A stretch of 64,000 nt of DNA from Alcanivorax sediminis (GTDB taxonomy: Bacteria > Pseudomonadota > Gammaproteobacteria > Pseudomonadales > Alcanivoracaceae): contig NZ_WIRE01000003.1 in assembly GCF_009601165.1 (NCBI RefSeq), positions 62,001 to 126,000 of the forward strand. Reading direction: 5' to 3'. The translations under genes and the position numbers were made by a program. The notes beneath the pieces were generated by a model. It was given only the letters and a program-made list of their open reading frames with translations. It searched no databases and had not been told where the DNA came from. This document shows, in pieces, positions 34,678 through 45,800 of this stretch (positions are counted from its first letter, which is position 1; the number at the start of each line of letters is the position of its first letter).

Positions 34678-36255
34678 ATGACAGACGTGAATAGTCCTGA
34701 GCAGCCTGCCGGCCCCAAACGATCGGGGTTGCTGGCCTCCACCCTGGTGGTGGCCTCGATGACCATGCTGTCGCGGGTGCTGGGGTTGGTACGGGATGTG
34801 GTGATTGCCCGTATGCTTGGCGCGTCAGCCGGGGCGGACGCCTTCTTTGTAGCGCTCAAGATTCCTAACTTGTTAAGACGCCTTTTTGCAGAAGGTGCAT
34901 TCAATCAGGCCTTTGTGCCTGTGCTTGGCGAGTATCGAAGCAAGGGCAGCCTGGCGGCCACCAAGCTGCTGGTGGATCGGGTGGCGGGAACCCTGGGTGG
35001 CACCCTGATGCTGGTGACGGCGCTGGGTGTGATTGGTGCTCCCGCGATTATCTGGGTGTTTGCCCCGGGCTTTGCTGATGATCCCGACAAGCAAGCCCTG
35101 GCCGTGGAAATGCTGCGGCTGACCTTTCCGTACCTGTTCTTTATTGCGCTCACGGCCTTTGCTGGCGGGATCCTCAATACCTGGAACCGCTTTGCGGTAC
35201 CGGCGTTCACGCCGGTGCTGCTGAATTTGAGCTTGATCGGTTGTGCGCTGTTCCTGACGCCATATTTTGCACAAGAACGCATGGCGGTGGCGCTGGCCTG
35301 GGGCGTGCTCATTGCGGGGGCTGCCCAGTTGCTTTTCCAGTTGCCGTTCCTGGCGCGTATCAACCTGATGCCGATCCCGCGTATGGGGTGGAAGGATCCG
35401 GGGGTGCGCAAGATCATGACCCTGATGGTGCCGGCCCTGTTCGGCGCCTCGGTCTATCAGCTCAACTCCCTGGTCAATACGGTGCTGGCCTCGTTGCTGG
35501 AGACTGGCTCGGTGACCTGGCTCTATTACACGGACCGGCTGATTGAGTTGCCGCTGGGCATTTTTGCGGTGGCCATCGGCACGGTCATTCTGCCCAGCCT
35601 TTCACGGCAGCATGCTGAGGCGGACCCCGAGAATTTCTCGCGAATGATGGACTGGGCCATTCGGATGGTGCTGCTGATTGGTCTGCCTGCTGCGCTGGCG
35701 CTGGCGGTGCTGGCTGAGCCTTTATTGTCCACCCTGTTTCAGTATGGTGAGTTTGCCGCCGGCGATGTGGTAAAGACGGCACAGTCCCTTCGTGCCGCCA
35801 GTGCCGGGCTGTTGGCGGCCATGTTTATCAAGGTTCTGGCGCCGGGTTTCTATGCGCGGCAGGACACCAAGACCCCGGTCAAGATTGGCGTGCTGGCCAT
35901 GGCGGCCAACATGATTTTTGCGGCCTTGCTGGTCTGGGAGTTTCATCATGTCGGCTTGGCAACGGCCATGGCGCTTTCCAGCTGGCTGAATGCGGGGCTG
36001 CTTTACGCAGGCCTTCGCAAGGCCGGGGTCTACAAGCCGCAGGCCGGGTGGTTGCTCCACTGGGGGCGAATGTTGGGCGCCGGGGTCGGTATGGCGGGGG
36101 CGACCTGGTGGCTGTCCATGCAAACGTCGGTGTGGACAGAGGCGGGGGTATGGCATCGGGTGGGCTGGCTAAGCCTGATCGTGGTCTCCGGGCTGGTTCT
36201 TTACGCCCTGGCGCTGCTGATTCTGGGTTTGCGGCCGCGTCATCTGCGCCGTTGA
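34678..36255 (+). CDS. murJ: Lipid II flippase MurJ
   Basis: MurJ moves lipid II across the inner membrane for peptidoglycan synthesis. The 525-residue product has about 14 membrane helices and the MOP-family start STLVVASMTMLSRVLGLVRDVVIARMLG, including the functional Arg of the first helices (SRVLGLVRD). FFVALKIPNLLRRLFAEGAFNQAFVPVL is the next family landmark. It is followed by ribF, as in Pseudomonas. Confidence 0.96.
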   Translation: MTDVNSPEQPAGPKRSGLLASTLVVASMTMLSRVLGLVRDVVIARMLGASAGADAFFVALKIPNLLRRLFAEGAFNQAFVPVLGEYRSKGSLAATKLLVDRVAGTLGGTLMLVTALGVIGAPAIIWVFAPGFADDPDKQALAVEMLRLTFPYLFFIALTAFAGGILNTWNRFAVPAFTPVLLNLSLIGCALFLTPYFAQERMAVALAWGVLIAGAAQLLFQLPFLARINLMPIPRMGWKDPGVRKIMTLMVPALFGASVYQLNSLVNTVLASLLETGSVTWLYYTDRLIELPLGIFAVAIGTVILPSLSRQHAEADPENFSRMMDWAIRMVLLIGLPAALALAVLAEPLLSTLFQYGEFAAGDVVKTAQSLRAASAGLLAAMFIKVLAPGFYARQDTKTPVKIGVLAMAANMIFAALLVWEFHHVGLATAMALSSWLNAGLLYAGLRKAGVYKPQAGWLLHWGRMLGAGVGMAGATWWLSMQTSVWTEAGVWHRVGWLSLIVVSGLVLYALALLILGLRPRHLRR

Positions 36256-36319
36256 TACAGCATTATGACGCCCATGTTTGGCAAAAAAGCAGGAATATCC
36301 CCACCGGCGTTCAACCGTG

Positions 36320-36340
36320 TTGCGTGTTGCGTGCTGCGTT
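36320..36340. repeat. Heptamer block overlapping the ribF promoter
   Basis: The units GTGTTGC, GTGTTGC and GTGCTGC start near 36317 and end just before the TATAAT at 36345. The likely -35 (TTGCGT) lies in the repeat. Confidence 0.6.
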
Positions 36341-36350
36341 CCTGTATAAT
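36320..36350 (+). promoter_or_regulatory. Putative ribF promoter
   Basis: A consensus -10 TATAAT (36345-36350), directly preceded by TG, has TTGCGT at 36320-36325 as candidate -35 (19-bp spacer). It lies about 27 bp before the ribF ATG. Confidence 0.55.
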
Positions 36351-36376
36351 CGTGCGTCTTTCAAGGCGAGGGTGAG

Positions 36377-37327
36377 ATGCGACTGATTCGCGGCATTCAC
36401 AATCTGCGCGACAGGCATCGCGGCTGTGTGGCCACCATCGGTAATTTCGATGGGGTGCATCAGGGGCATCAGAAGATCCTCGATCAGGTGATCGCGGAAG
36501 CCCGCCGCCGTGGCAGCAAGGCCACGGTGATGCTGTTCGAGCCCCAGCCCCAGGAGTTCTTCGCGCCAGATCAGGCGCCAGCCCGACTGATGTCGTTGCG
36601 TGACAAGCTGATCGCGCTGCGTGAGGCGGGCGTGGATCAGGTGCTCTGTGTTCGCTTCGATGATCGTTTTCGCTCCCTCAGTGCGGATGCCTTTGTCCGT
36701 AGCTTGCTGGTGGAGGGGCTGGGCATCGAGTACCTGGTGGTTGGTGATGACTTCCGTTTTGGCTGTGGCCGGGATGGAGACTTTACCTACTTGCAACAGG
36801 CAGGCGAGCAATACGGGTTTGCCGTTACCGATACAGCCACCTGTGAAATTGAGGGTGAGCGGGTATCCAGTACCCGGGTCCGGGCCGCACTGGCCGATGG
36901 CAACTTTGCATTGGCGGAAACCCTGCTGGGGCGTCCCTTCAGCATTAGCGGTCGGGTGCGGCACGGCGACAAAATTGGCCGAACCCTCAATTTGCCCACG
37001 GTCAATCTGGCACTCAAGCGGTTGCGCTCTCCGCTCCACGGTATTTTTGCGGTCACTGTCAGCGGCGGCAAATTTCAGGAGCAGTCGGGGGCCGCTAACA
37101 TGGGTACCCGGCCCACGGTGAACGGCACGGAGAACCGTCTGGAAGTCCATCTTCTGGACTACAGTGATGCGGGTGTCGGCAAGGACAGCCTCTACGGTGA
37201 GCACCTCACCGTTGCGTTTCGCCATTACGTGAGGGCGGAAGAAAAATTTGCGGACCTGGACCAGCTCAAGACTGCCATCTGGCAGGATGTGGAAGCAGTT
37301 CGGGCTTATTTTGAAAAGCGTACTTAA
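36377..37327 (+). CDS. ribF: Bifunctional riboflavin kinase / FAD synthetase
   Basis: RibF converts riboflavin to FMN and then FAD. The 316-residue product has the N-terminal nucleotidyltransferase domain ([14 protein letters not shown] with the HxGH-like motif, and [13 protein letters not shown]) and the C-terminal kinase domain ([11 protein letters not shown], then [22 protein letters not shown]). It is 11 bp upstream of ileS. The block ribF-ileS-lspA-fkpB-ispH is conserved in gammaproteobacteria. Confidence 0.97.
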   Translation: MRLIRGIHNLRDRHRGCVATIGNFDGVHQGHQKILDQVIAEARRRGSKATVMLFEPQPQEFFAPDQAPARLMSLRDKLIALREAGVDQVLCVRFDDRFRSLSADAFVRSLLVEGLGIEYLVVGDDFRFGCGRDGDFTYLQQAGEQYGFAVTDTATCEIEGERVSSTRVRAALADGNFALAETLLGRPFSISGRVRHGDKIGRTLNLPTVNLALKRLRSPLHGIFAVTVSGGKFQEQSGAANMGTRPTVNGTENRLEVHLLDYSDAGVGKDSLYGEHLTVAFRHYVRAEEKFADLDQLKTAIWQDVEAVRAYFEKRT

Positions 37328-37338
37328 CAGCGATATTT

Positions 37339-40146
37339 ATGACGGACTACAAGGCAACGCTTAACCTTCCCCATACCGACTTCCCCATGAAGGCCGGTTT
37401 GTCCCAGCGTGAACCCGCGCGTCTGAAAGAGTGGCAGGAAAAAGAGCTCTACCAGAAGATTCGCGCGGCTTTTGCCGGTCGTCCCAAATTCATTCTTCAC
37501 GATGGCCCTCCCTACGCCAACGGTAATATCCATATCGGCCATGCGGTGAACAAGATCCTCAAGGACATGATCGTCAAGTCGCGCACGCTGGCGGGTTTCG
37601 ATGCGCCTTATGTGCCGGGTTGGGACTGTCATGGGCTGCCCATTGAGCTGATGGTCGAAAAGAAGGTCGGCAAGGCCGGCCACAAGGTGGATGCCCGCAC
37701 CTTCCGTCAGAAATGTCGCGAGTACGCCAGCAAGCAGGTGGAAGGTCAGAAGGCGGACTTCAAGCGCCTGGGCGTGTTCGGTGACTGGGATAATCCCTAC
37801 CTGACCATGGATTACGGCTTTGAAGCCAACATTATCCGTGGCCTGGGCAAGATCGTGGATAACGGCCATCTGCAGCAGGGCTTCAAGCCCGTGCACTGGT
37901 GTCTCGACTGCGCCTCGGCACTGGCCGAAGCGGAAGTGGAATATTACGACAAGGTCTCCTTCGCGATTGATGTGGCCTTCCCGGTGGCGGATGTGGCGGA
38001 CTTTACTGCACGCAGCGGTATCGACGCGAAGACGCCAAGTCTGGTGATCTGGACCACCACGCCGTGGACCTTGCCGGCTAACCGTGCCGTGTCAGTTCAT
38101 CCCGAGCTGGATTATGTGCTGCTGTCCGCCGAGCAAGATGGCGAGCCCCGTGAGTTGCTGGTGGCAGAAGCGCTGGCCGATGATCTGGTGGAGAAGTGGG
38201 GGCTGGAGAAGGTGTCCCGTTCCGCCACCGTAAAAGGCGAGAAGCTGGAAATGCTATCTCTGCAGCACCCGTTCCTGGACTATCAGGTGCCGGTGATCCT
38301 TGGCGAGCACGTGACCACCGATGCCGGTACCGGTCTGGTTCATACCGCCCCCGGCCATGGTGCTGACGACTTTGTGGTAGGCCAGAAGTACGATCTGGAT
38401 CCGATCAGCCCGGTGCTGGATAACGGCAAGTTCCGTGAGGATCTGTCCGTGGTCGGCGGTATGCACGTGAGTAAGGCCAATGAGCCGGTGATCGATGCCC
38501 TGAAAGAGCAGGGCACACTGGTGAAGTTCGCCAAGCTGGAGCACAGCTACCCGCATTGCTGGCGTCACAAGACACCGCTGATTTTTCGCGCCACGGCGCA
38601 GTGGTTCGTGTCCATGGACAAGAACGGCTTGCTCAAGCGTGCCCAGCAGGAAGTGGAAAAAGTGCAGTGGCTCCCGGAGTGGGGCAAGGCCCGCATCGAC
38701 GGTATGCTCAGTGACCGCCCGGACTGGTGCATCTCCCGTCAGCGCACCTGGGGTGTTCCCATTGCGTTGTTCGTGAACAAGGAAACGTCCGAGCTGCACC
38801 CGGATACCCCGGCGCTGATTGAGCAGGTGGCTCAGCGTGTCGAGAAGGAAGGCATTGATGCCTGGTTTGATCTTGAACCGGCCGAGCTGTTGGGTGATGA
38901 GGCTGACCAATACAGCAAGGTAGTTGATACCCTGGATGTGTGGTTCGATTCCGGCGTGACCCACTACTGCGTGCTGGATCAGCGCGAGCAGCTGCGCGCG
39001 CCGGCAGACCTTTATCTGGAAGGGTCTGACCAGCATCGAGGCTGGTTCCAGTCTTCCCTGCTGACCAGCCTGGCAATCCGCGATGCGGCCCCTTATGAAA
39101 CCGTGCTGACCCACGGCTTCACCGTGGACGAGCAGGGCCGCAAGATGTCCAAGTCCATTGGTAACGTGATCGCGCCGCAGGAAGTGTGGAACGATCTGGG
39201 TGCCGATATCCTGCGCCTGTGGGTTGCGGCGACCGATTATCGCGGTGAGATGTCGGTGTCCAAGGACATCCTCACGCAAATGGGCGACAGCTACCGCCGT
39301 ATCCGTAACACCAGCCGATTCCTGCTTTCCAATCTGAGTGGGTTCGACCCGTCGGTGGATGCGCTGAAACCGGAGCAGATGCTGGCGCTGGATCGTTATA
39401 TTGTGGATCGTGCCCTGCAGTTGCAGGAAGAGATCAAAGGACTGTACGACGGTTATCACTTCCATCAGGTATACCAGAAGCTGCATAACTTCTGCGCTTT
39501 GGATCTGGGTGGTTTCTATCTGGATATCATCAAGGATCGCCAGTACACCACCCAGGCAGATTCCGTGGCGCGACGTTCTTGCCAGACCGCGCTGTACCAT
39601 ATTGCCCAGGCGCTAGTGCGCTGGATGGCGCCGGTGCTGAGCTTTACCGCTGAGGAAATCTACGAAAACCTGCCCGGCGAACGTCTCGACTCTGTGTTCC
39701 TCGCAGAATGGTATGACGGTTTGTTTGCGCTGGGTGATGTGGCCATGGGACGCGAGTTCTGGGCGCAGGTGCAGGATGTGAAGCAGGCGGTCAACAAGGC
39801 CATTGAAGCAGCCCGGCGCGACAAGATCATCAAGGGTGGTCTGAGTGCCGAGGTGGTGCTGTTCGTGGATGCGGACAAGCAGGCGCTGCTCGGCCAGCTG
39901 GGTGATGAGTTGCGGTTTGTGACGATTACTTCAGCCGCCAGGCTCAAGCCCCTGTCGGAAGCGCCGGCTGAACTTGAGGAAGGTACTACCGGTCTCAAGG
40001 TACTGGTCTCCGCATCCGAAAACACCAAGTGTGTGCGCTGCTGGCACCATCAGCCGGATGTGGGTACCCACGTGGGCCATGAAGAGTTGTGCGGTCGTTG
40101 TGTCACCAATGTAGATGGCGAAGGCGAAGAACGGCACTACGCTTAA
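37339..40146 (+). CDS. ileS: Isoleucyl-tRNA synthetase
   Basis: It charges tRNA-Ile. The 935-residue class I enzyme has HIGH at 65-68 ([12 protein letters not shown]), the editing domain in the middle ([15 protein letters not shown]), KMSKS at 602-606 and a C-terminal zinc-binding region with CVRCWHH and CGRCV near residue 900-921, as in the bacterial mupirocin-sensitive type. It is co-oriented with ribF and lspA in a probable operon. Confidence 0.98.
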   Translation: MTDYKATLNLPHTDFPMKAGLSQREPARLKEWQEKELYQKIRAAFAGRPKFILHDGPPYANGNIHIGHAVNKILKDMIVKSRTLAGFDAPYVPGWDCHGLPIELMVEKKVGKAGHKVDARTFRQKCREYASKQVEGQKADFKRLGVFGDWDNPYLTMDYGFEANIIRGLGKIVDNGHLQQGFKPVHWCLDCASALAEAEVEYYDKVSFAIDVAFPVADVADFTARSGIDAKTPSLVIWTTTPWTLPANRAVSVHPELDYVLLSAEQDGEPRELLVAEALADDLVEKWGLEKVSRSATVKGEKLEMLSLQHPFLDYQVPVILGEHVTTDAGTGLVHTAPGHGADDFVVGQKYDLDPISPVLDNGKFREDLSVVGGMHVSKANEPVIDALKEQGTLVKFAKLEHSYPHCWRHKTPLIFRATAQWFVSMDKNGLLKRAQQEVEKVQWLPEWGKARIDGMLSDRPDWCISRQRTWGVPIALFVNKETSELHPDTPALIEQVAQRVEKEGIDAWFDLEPAELLGDEADQYSKVVDTLDVWFDSGVTHYCVLDQREQLRAPADLYLEGSDQHRGWFQSSLLTSLAIRDAAPYETVLTHGFTVDEQGRKMSKSIGNVIAPQEVWNDLGADILRLWVAATDYRGEMSVSKDILTQMGDSYRRIRNTSRFLLSNLSGFDPSVDALKPEQMLALDRYIVDRALQLQEEIKGLYDGYHFHQVYQKLHNFCALDLGGFYLDIIKDRQYTTQADSVARRSCQTALYHIAQALVRWMAPVLSFTAEEIYENLPGERLDSVFLAEWYDGLFALGDVAMGREFWAQVQDVKQAVNKAIEAARRDKIIKGGLSAEVVLFVDADKQALLGQLGDELRFVTITSAARLKPLSEAPAELEEGTTGLKVLVSASENTKCVRCWHHQPDVGTHVGHEELCGRCVTNVDGEGEERHYA

Positions 40147-40212
40147 GCACCCTGTCAGGCCGCGATGATGCTGAGTCATCACGGCCTGCCGATTGAAGAA
40201 GGTAGAGAATCA

Positions 40213-40707
40213 ATGAAGTCAGCCAGGATTCCTGGGCAGTTGGTGTGGTTGTGGCTCACCGCCGTGGTGATCGTTCTTGATCAGATCACCAAGCACATGG
40301 CAGTAGAGCGGTTTTCGCTCTACGAACGGCTGGAAGTCTTTCCGCATTTCAATCTGACTCTGGCCTATAACTCCGGTGCCGCCTTTAGTTTTCTTGCGGA
40401 CGCGGGAGGCTGGCAGCGCTGGTTCTTCACTGCTGTGGCGGTGGTGGCATCGATACTGATCCTGGTCTGGCTGGCGCGGTTGACCAAAGCGGAAACCCTG
40501 CAGGGAATCGCGTTGGCGCTCATTCTTGGCGGTGCGCTGGGCAATTTTTATGATCGGCTGGTGCTGGGGCATGTAGTGGATTTCCTGGACTTTTACTGGG
40601 GCAATTATCACTTTCCTGCCTTTAATATCGCTGATACGGCCATCACCATCGGTGCCGGCCTGATTATTCTCGACATGCTCCTGGGGGCGAAAAAGACTGA
40701 TGACTGA
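40213..40707 (+). CDS. lspA: Lipoprotein signal peptidase
   Basis: LspA cleaves signal peptides of lipid-modified prolipoproteins in the inner membrane. The 164-residue product has four membrane helices and the catalytic Asp motifs GNFYDRLVLGHVVDF and FNIADTAI, plus the N-terminal DQITK. ATG 40213 (MKSARIPG) was chosen over the longer frame because GAAGGTAGAG lies upstream. The 3' end overlaps fkpB by 8 bp. Confidence 0.97.
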   Translation: MKSARIPGQLVWLWLTAVVIVLDQITKHMAVERFSLYERLEVFPHFNLTLAYNSGAAFSFLADAGGWQRWFFTAVAVVASILILVWLARLTKAETLQGIALALILGGALGNFYDRLVLGHVVDFLDFYWGNYHFPAFNIADTAITIGAGLIILDMLLGAKKTDD

Positions 40708-41170
40708 GATTCTTCGCGCAGGCCCGGAAACCGTGGTGACCTTACATTTCGCGGTGCGATTGATGGACGGCACCGAGATGGACTCCACTTTTGGTGGTGA
40801 GCCTGCTTCATTCGTTTGGGGCGATGAGTCTCTGCTGCCGGGATTCGAAAACTCCCTGCGTGGCCTGAAGGCCGGCGACAAGCGTAGTGTATTCCTCGAG
40901 GCCAAAAAGGCCTTTGGAGAGTACAACGACGAGAATATTCAGCATTTCACCCGTGATACCTTCGTTCAGTACGACACCCTTGAGCCTGGCATGGTGCTGA
41001 GCTTTGCGGACGCTGCCGGCGGTGAGCTGCCGGGTGTGATCAGCCGGGTGGAAGACGAGTGGGTGTATGTGGACTTCAATCATCCTCTGGCTGGGCGCGA
41101 TCTCACTTTTGAAGTGGAAATCATCGCCGTCGAACGTTATGCCCCTGAGCAGCCCGTCACCCTGAACTGA
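40700..41170 (+). CDS. fkpB: FKBP-type peptidyl-prolyl isomerase (SlpA/FkpB-like)
   Basis: The 156-residue product is a SlyD/SlpA-like FKBP: LHFAVRLMDGTEMDSTFG, GDESLLPGFENSLRGLKAGDK, an inserted-flap region (ENIQHFTRDTF...GMVLSF) and DFNHPLAGRDLTFEVEI. It has no His-rich metal-binding tail, unlike SlyD. Its place between lspA and ispH matches FkpB in other gammaproteobacteria. It overlaps lspA by 8 bp, implying coupling. Confidence 0.93.
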   Translation: MTEILRAGPETVVTLHFAVRLMDGTEMDSTFGGEPASFVWGDESLLPGFENSLRGLKAGDKRSVFLEAKKAFGEYNDENIQHFTRDTFVQYDTLEPGMVLSFADAAGGELPGVISRVEDEWVYVDFNHPLAGRDLTFEVEIIAVERYAPEQPVTLN

Positions 41171-41219
41171 CGGTGAATGTCTGGGGATTAACCGTTAGAC
41201 TCGCAATAGCAGCCTTTCG

Positions 41220-41250
41220 CTGTTAACTATTCACTGTTAACTGTTCACTG
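41220..41250. repeat. Heptamer block in the ispH leader
   Basis: The units CTGTTAA, CTATTCA, CTGTTAA, CTGTTCA and a final CTG run to five bases before the ispH ATG. No Shine-Dalgarno sequence remains upstream of the start. Confidence 0.8.
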
Positions 41251-41254
41251 CCTT

Positions 41255-42193
41255 ATGGAAATTCGTCTTGCCAATCCTCGCGGCTTCTGCGCCGGCGTGG
41301 ATCGCGCCATCGACATCGTCAACCGGGCTCTGGAAGTCTTCGGCCCGCCCATCTATGTCCGCCATGAAGTGGTGCACAATCGTTTTGTCGTGGATGACCT
41401 GCGCCAGCGTGGGGCTGTGTTCGTGGAAGAGCTGCATGAGGTCCCTGATGATGCCATCGTCATCTTCAGTGCCCATGGGGTATCCAAAGCGGTCCAGCAG
41501 GAAGCGGAACAGCGTCAACTCAAGGTGTTCGACGCCACCTGTCCGCTGGTGACCAAGGTGCATATGGAGGTGATTCGCTATGCACGCGAGGGTCGCGAGA
41601 GCATCCTGATTGGTCATGAAGGTCATCCCGAAGTAGAGGGCACCATGGGGCAGTACGACAAGTCCCACGGCGGTGATATCTATCTGGTGGAAGATGAGGC
41701 CGATGTGGCGTCCCTGCAGGTGCGCGACCCCGCCAAGCTGGCCTTTGTGACCCAGACCACCCTCAGTGTGGATGATACTGCCAAGGTCATCGACGCCCTG
41801 CGCCAGCGTTTTCCGGATATCCACGGTCCCAAGCGCGAAGATATTTGCTATGCCACCACCAATCGCCAGGATGCCGTGCGCCAGCTGGCGCTGGAATGCG
41901 ATCTGGTGCTGGTGGTTGGGTCGGTCAACAGCTCCAACTCCAACCGCCTGCGCGAGCTCGCAGAGCGCTGCGGCACGGAGTCCTATCTGCTGGATGAGCC
42001 TGGCCAGATCAATAAAGACTGGCTGGAAGGCAAAAAAGTGATAGGCGTTACCGCAGGCGCCAGTGCACCGGAAGAGCTGGTCCAGCAGGTCATTGCCACC
42101 CTCAAGTCATTCGGTGGCCAGGAGGCTCAAGAAGTACCTGGCCGTGAAGAGAATATTCGTTTCACCATGCCACGTGGGCTGCGTGACCCCTAA
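41255..42193 (+). CDS. ispH: 4-hydroxy-3-methylbut-2-enyl diphosphate reductase
   Basis: IspH performs the last step of the MEP isoprenoid pathway, giving IPP and DMAPP. The 312-residue product has the three iron-sulfur ligands Cys12 ([10 protein letters not shown]), Cys96 (DATCPL) and Cys198 ([10 protein letters not shown]), plus SNRLREL. The start [14 protein letters not shown] is conserved, so the ATG is secure, yet no ribosome site is visible: a 7-bp repeat fills the leader. A very strong terminator follows. Confidence 0.97.
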   Translation: MEIRLANPRGFCAGVDRAIDIVNRALEVFGPPIYVRHEVVHNRFVVDDLRQRGAVFVEELHEVPDDAIVIFSAHGVSKAVQQEAEQRQLKVFDATCPLVTKVHMEVIRYAREGRESILIGHEGHPEVEGTMGQYDKSHGGDIYLVEDEADVASLQVRDPAKLAFVTQTTLSVDDTAKVIDALRQRFPDIHGPKREDICYATTNRQDAVRQLALECDLVLVVGSVNSSNSNRLRELAERCGTESYLLDEPGQINKDWLEGKKVIGVTAGASAPEELVQQVIATLKSFGGQEAQEVPGREENIRFTMPRGLRDP

Positions 42194-42234
42194 CATTGAT
42201 AGCCGTTGCATCGCGTTATATCCCTAAGCGAAGC

Positions 42235-42295
42235 AACTATTAGCCCCCCAAAAAAAGCCCGCATAAGCGGGCTTTTTTTGGGGGGGCTAATAGTT
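42235..42295. terminator. Bidirectional terminator with ~28-bp arms
   Basis: The arms pair over their whole length (AACTATTAG, C6, A7, GCCCGC against GCGGGC, T7, G7, CTAATAGTT) with one bulged base and an ATAA loop. It separates ispH from the convergent pilE. Confidence 0.95.
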
Positions 42296-42297
42296 CT

Positions 42298-42714
42298 TTA
42301 GTTCCAGGAGGGGTCTGTTCCTGGTGTACAGCTGGTATCGTTGGTTTTCAATAAACAGTTTTGGCCTGTTTCATTGATTGCCATCGCGCCAGTGCCGGTC
42401 TGGCCTGCTTTTGGGGTTGCAAGAAGTGTGTATCCCCGGAAGTCGGCGTCTACGTTCAGTGTGACGGTGTAATAAAGATTAGTAGGTGGAGTCAACGCTG
42501 TTCCCGCGTCTTCATAGGAAAAATTTTGGGCGCGATAATTTTCAAGTGCAGTTGCAAAGCCGCTAAGCAGCCCTTTCATCTCTGTCTGTCGTGTCTTTTG
42601 CACGTGAGACTGGTAAGACGGAAAAGCAATAGCAGCGAGAATGCTGATGACCGCTATGACGATCATTAACTCGATGAGTGTAAAGCCTCTGTTCGGCTGC
42701 TTTCCGGTTGTCAT
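42298..42714 (-). CDS. pilE: Minor type IV pilin PilE
   Basis: The 138-residue product has the prepilin leader ending in Gly before FTLIELMIVIAVISILAAIA, with Glu5 of the mature protein, then a typical alpha-1 helix and a C-terminal pair of Cys (NCLLKTNDTSC) forming the D-loop. Position at the end of the minor pilin operon matches P. aeruginosa PilE, part of the priming complex rather than the main fibre. AGGAG precedes the ATG. No pilY2 gene lies between it and pilY1: the gap is only 86 bp. Confidence 0.9.
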   Translation of the reverse strand: MTTGKQPNRGFTLIELMIVIAVISILAAIAFPSYQSHVQKTRQTEMKGLLSGFATALENYRAQNFSYEDAGTALTPPTNLYYTVTLNVDADFRGYTLLATPKAGQTGTGAMAINETGQNCLLKTNDTSCTPGTDPSWN

Positions 42715-42800
42715 GTTAACTCCTGAAACTCTATCCGGGTAATCGGGTAAGCGTGGTCGTTATGGCCGCCCATGCGGTGCATGGGCGGATTTAATCCCGG

Positions 42801-45800
42801 CTACTTCTGCAGGGCAGCTTCAGCTTGAGCTTCTGTCTCAGCCTGGAACCAGCGGGTCTTGCGAACGCCCTTACCTACATTAAGGTTGCCGCCTTGCAGT
42901 GCTTCGGTACCAATGATCAAGGTTGTTTCATTGGTGCCATCAAGTAGAACCTGAGGCGATGGTGGCAGGCCTGGAAGATTGATATCGGTGCTGCGATCCA
43001 GTGTCCCGTCATTGTTGAAATCAAGTGCCGGAGAGCCGTCAATCACATTCAGGGCGTACAGCCTGGAACTGCCTACAACGCGATTACAGGCATCCTGGAA
43101 TACGCTATCCGGTAAGTAGCTGGTGACATACATCACGCCACTGCTCACCACTGCGCTGGAAAGCGTTTTCTCCCCACTATCCTGCAGCTCGATTTTCCAA
43201 CCTTTATTTCCAGTGAAATCGGACTCGCTCGGGCTGGTGTTAAGCGTTACATCAACCATGTCGCTGGGTGTGATGGCGGCTGAGCTGGTGTTATTGAGTG
43301 CGTCGTAATCTTCAACAACAAAGATATAGTTGCTGGTTTGCTGGTTAAGCGGATAGGTGCGATACCCAGAGCCAATCCCTACCTGCAGGAAGGGGTTGCC
43401 ATCACTACGCGCGTTGAGCGCTACCACGGGCGCGGCATAGAAGCGACGATTGTTATCCATGCCCGAGGCGCTTGAAGTGCCGAGCTTGGCCAGAGTGGTG
43501 ACTCTGGTGACCAGGTTTGCAGTTCCTGTATTTCCATCATTATCGATATCGATACGGAAAATTTGCCCGCCTAAATCCGCAGCATACAAATGATCAACCA
43601 AGCCATCGAAATTGATATCTACTGCTGATACGGAGGCAGGAATTGCCCACTTCATATCTGCATTGGTTCCAGAGGAGGCAGACCAAATCAACTTTCCGTT
43701 AAAGGCATTGACCATGTAGATGCTATTGCCGACCTTGTCACCGGTGCTGACATTGGTTTTATCATCATGGTCGTCAGGGCTGTAGCCACCACCGAATACA
43801 AGCACTGGAACTCTGGTGCCATTGAGAGAGATCTGAGTCAGTGTTGGTGTTGACCAGGTCTGTCCCAGGTTGCCGAATTCGGCTTGCGTTGAATCAATCT
43901 TCCACAACAGCTTTGGCGTCGTCTTATCTGTCGCATCAACGGCGTAGTAAGCATTGCCGCCACGGCGCTGTGCGAGGTACAGGAAGACATGCTCAGGGTT
44001 TTGTGATGGATCAGTTGAATTGCTTCGGCGCCATATGGTGATACCGCCATCAAGTCCATAGGTTGACCGGCGTGGGTCAGCGGCATCAAGATCAATAGGG
44101 TCGTATCTTGATGCGGTTTTCGCCATTTCTTCTCCCGGAATATAGGCGAAGTATTCATCCCCTGATTCCGGGTCAATGGCGTGAAGCATGCCGTCATTAG
44201 TGCTCACAAATACAACATTGTCTTGCTTGCTGGCATCAGCGGCTGCTTCTTCAAAGGTGCCGGTATATCCGTAGTTGACCAGGCGAGGCTCGGAGTGAAG
44301 AGGATCGCCCCAACTGGTTAGCAAAAAGTCCAGGTGCTCCTGTACATCCGTATCCGTTGCTGTAGCGGGAAGGCCGAGTTCGGCTTTGGATACATCGTTA
44401 ATAGTGCTAAGAGTATCCAGTGACTGGCCAGTAACAGATGTAGTGGTGTTGTTGTTGCCGCTAGGAGCAGGGCTGGTGCGGGATGTCAGCAGTTTTCTAT
44501 TGGCATTGGCAGCTGTTTGTGCGCGGCTACCACCTTTGGTGACATCCCCTCCATCGACGACATTGCTCCACCAGCTACTGGCGGTGTCTTTAAAGAAACC
44601 GTCAGTATCAACAGCCTCGGCACTTGTTTCGTCCACAATTTGCTTGGAGGTGAAATCCACAGCATAACGTTTAAGGTTGCCATCCCAGCGAGTTTGAAAA
44701 CTTGGACGGAACAGGGCGTAATACAGCTGGTCAAGGTGGCTGAATCGATTCAGCTGGTTCACAGCGACACCAGGCGCAGCCATGGATGCGTCGGTTGTGG
44801 TAAGACTATTGATCAGATCAGAAAGCACCTTGGCAAGCTCTTCTGCATTCGCGGTCTCTTGGGCGATACCTCCACTTGCTTCGGCAACTGCTCTAAGGCC
44901 ATCAATGGTTTCTTGTTTTTGCGGTGCAAACGCAATGGAGTGAGTGGTGATGTCTTCCAATTTAAGGTAGGCAGAGAGCGCTTCTGCGCAGTTCCATGCA
45001 TCGGAGTTGCTGTCCCCGGTGCAACTGATATCGTTGCCTTCGCTATCTTGGCCAAGTGGATTGCCTGCAACGAGTTCCTTGACCTGACTGGCAAATGATT
45101 CACCCGAAGACTCAGCATGCGTGACCATGATGATGTGGTTTCCGCCACAGGAATTGTATTCCTCGCTGGGCGACAGGTAGTTGGTTCTTGGTACTTCAAA
45201 AGAATCAATGTGGCTGAAAGCTTTGCCAAAAACGGCGTCCTGGCCCAGCATGTATTCAGCTGCCTCTACGTACGAAGAGGTAGGTTTGTTGTTGCCGCCG
45301 CCAGTGTTATTGGAAAACTGGTCAACGGCCAGTTTCATATCTGAACGTCGGTCGAACGACGCTCCGAACTCCTTCGGAGAGTTGGTTAACACATCCATGG
45401 TGATGCGCAGGCCTGAGGTCGCGCCAGCATCCACAGAGTGAATCCCGATGGCGGTGCCCCCTGTGCGATCAAGTCGCAGCCCAAGGGAGTTATTGGAGGC
45501 CCAGCTGGCATCACTGAAAACCTCGTTAAGAACATTGGTTACATCAACTGAGAAATCGCCGACCGCGGGTGACAGGGTTGCGGTCTGTGTTCCCTTGGGG
45601 TGCTTGGAGATATCACCATTGGCCGTGAATTCTCCAACATCTGCAAGCAGGCCGGAGACGGTCAGTTGAGGAGAGCCTCCGGTTACAGTGGTGATGGTGC
45701 CTGAGAGCATGGCATTGCTGACCTTGGTGCCCTGGCCGAAGGCCAGGTTACTAAAGCGAGCGCCAGCGATATAGTTGCCACGTTCCGAGGAGGGGCCTGA

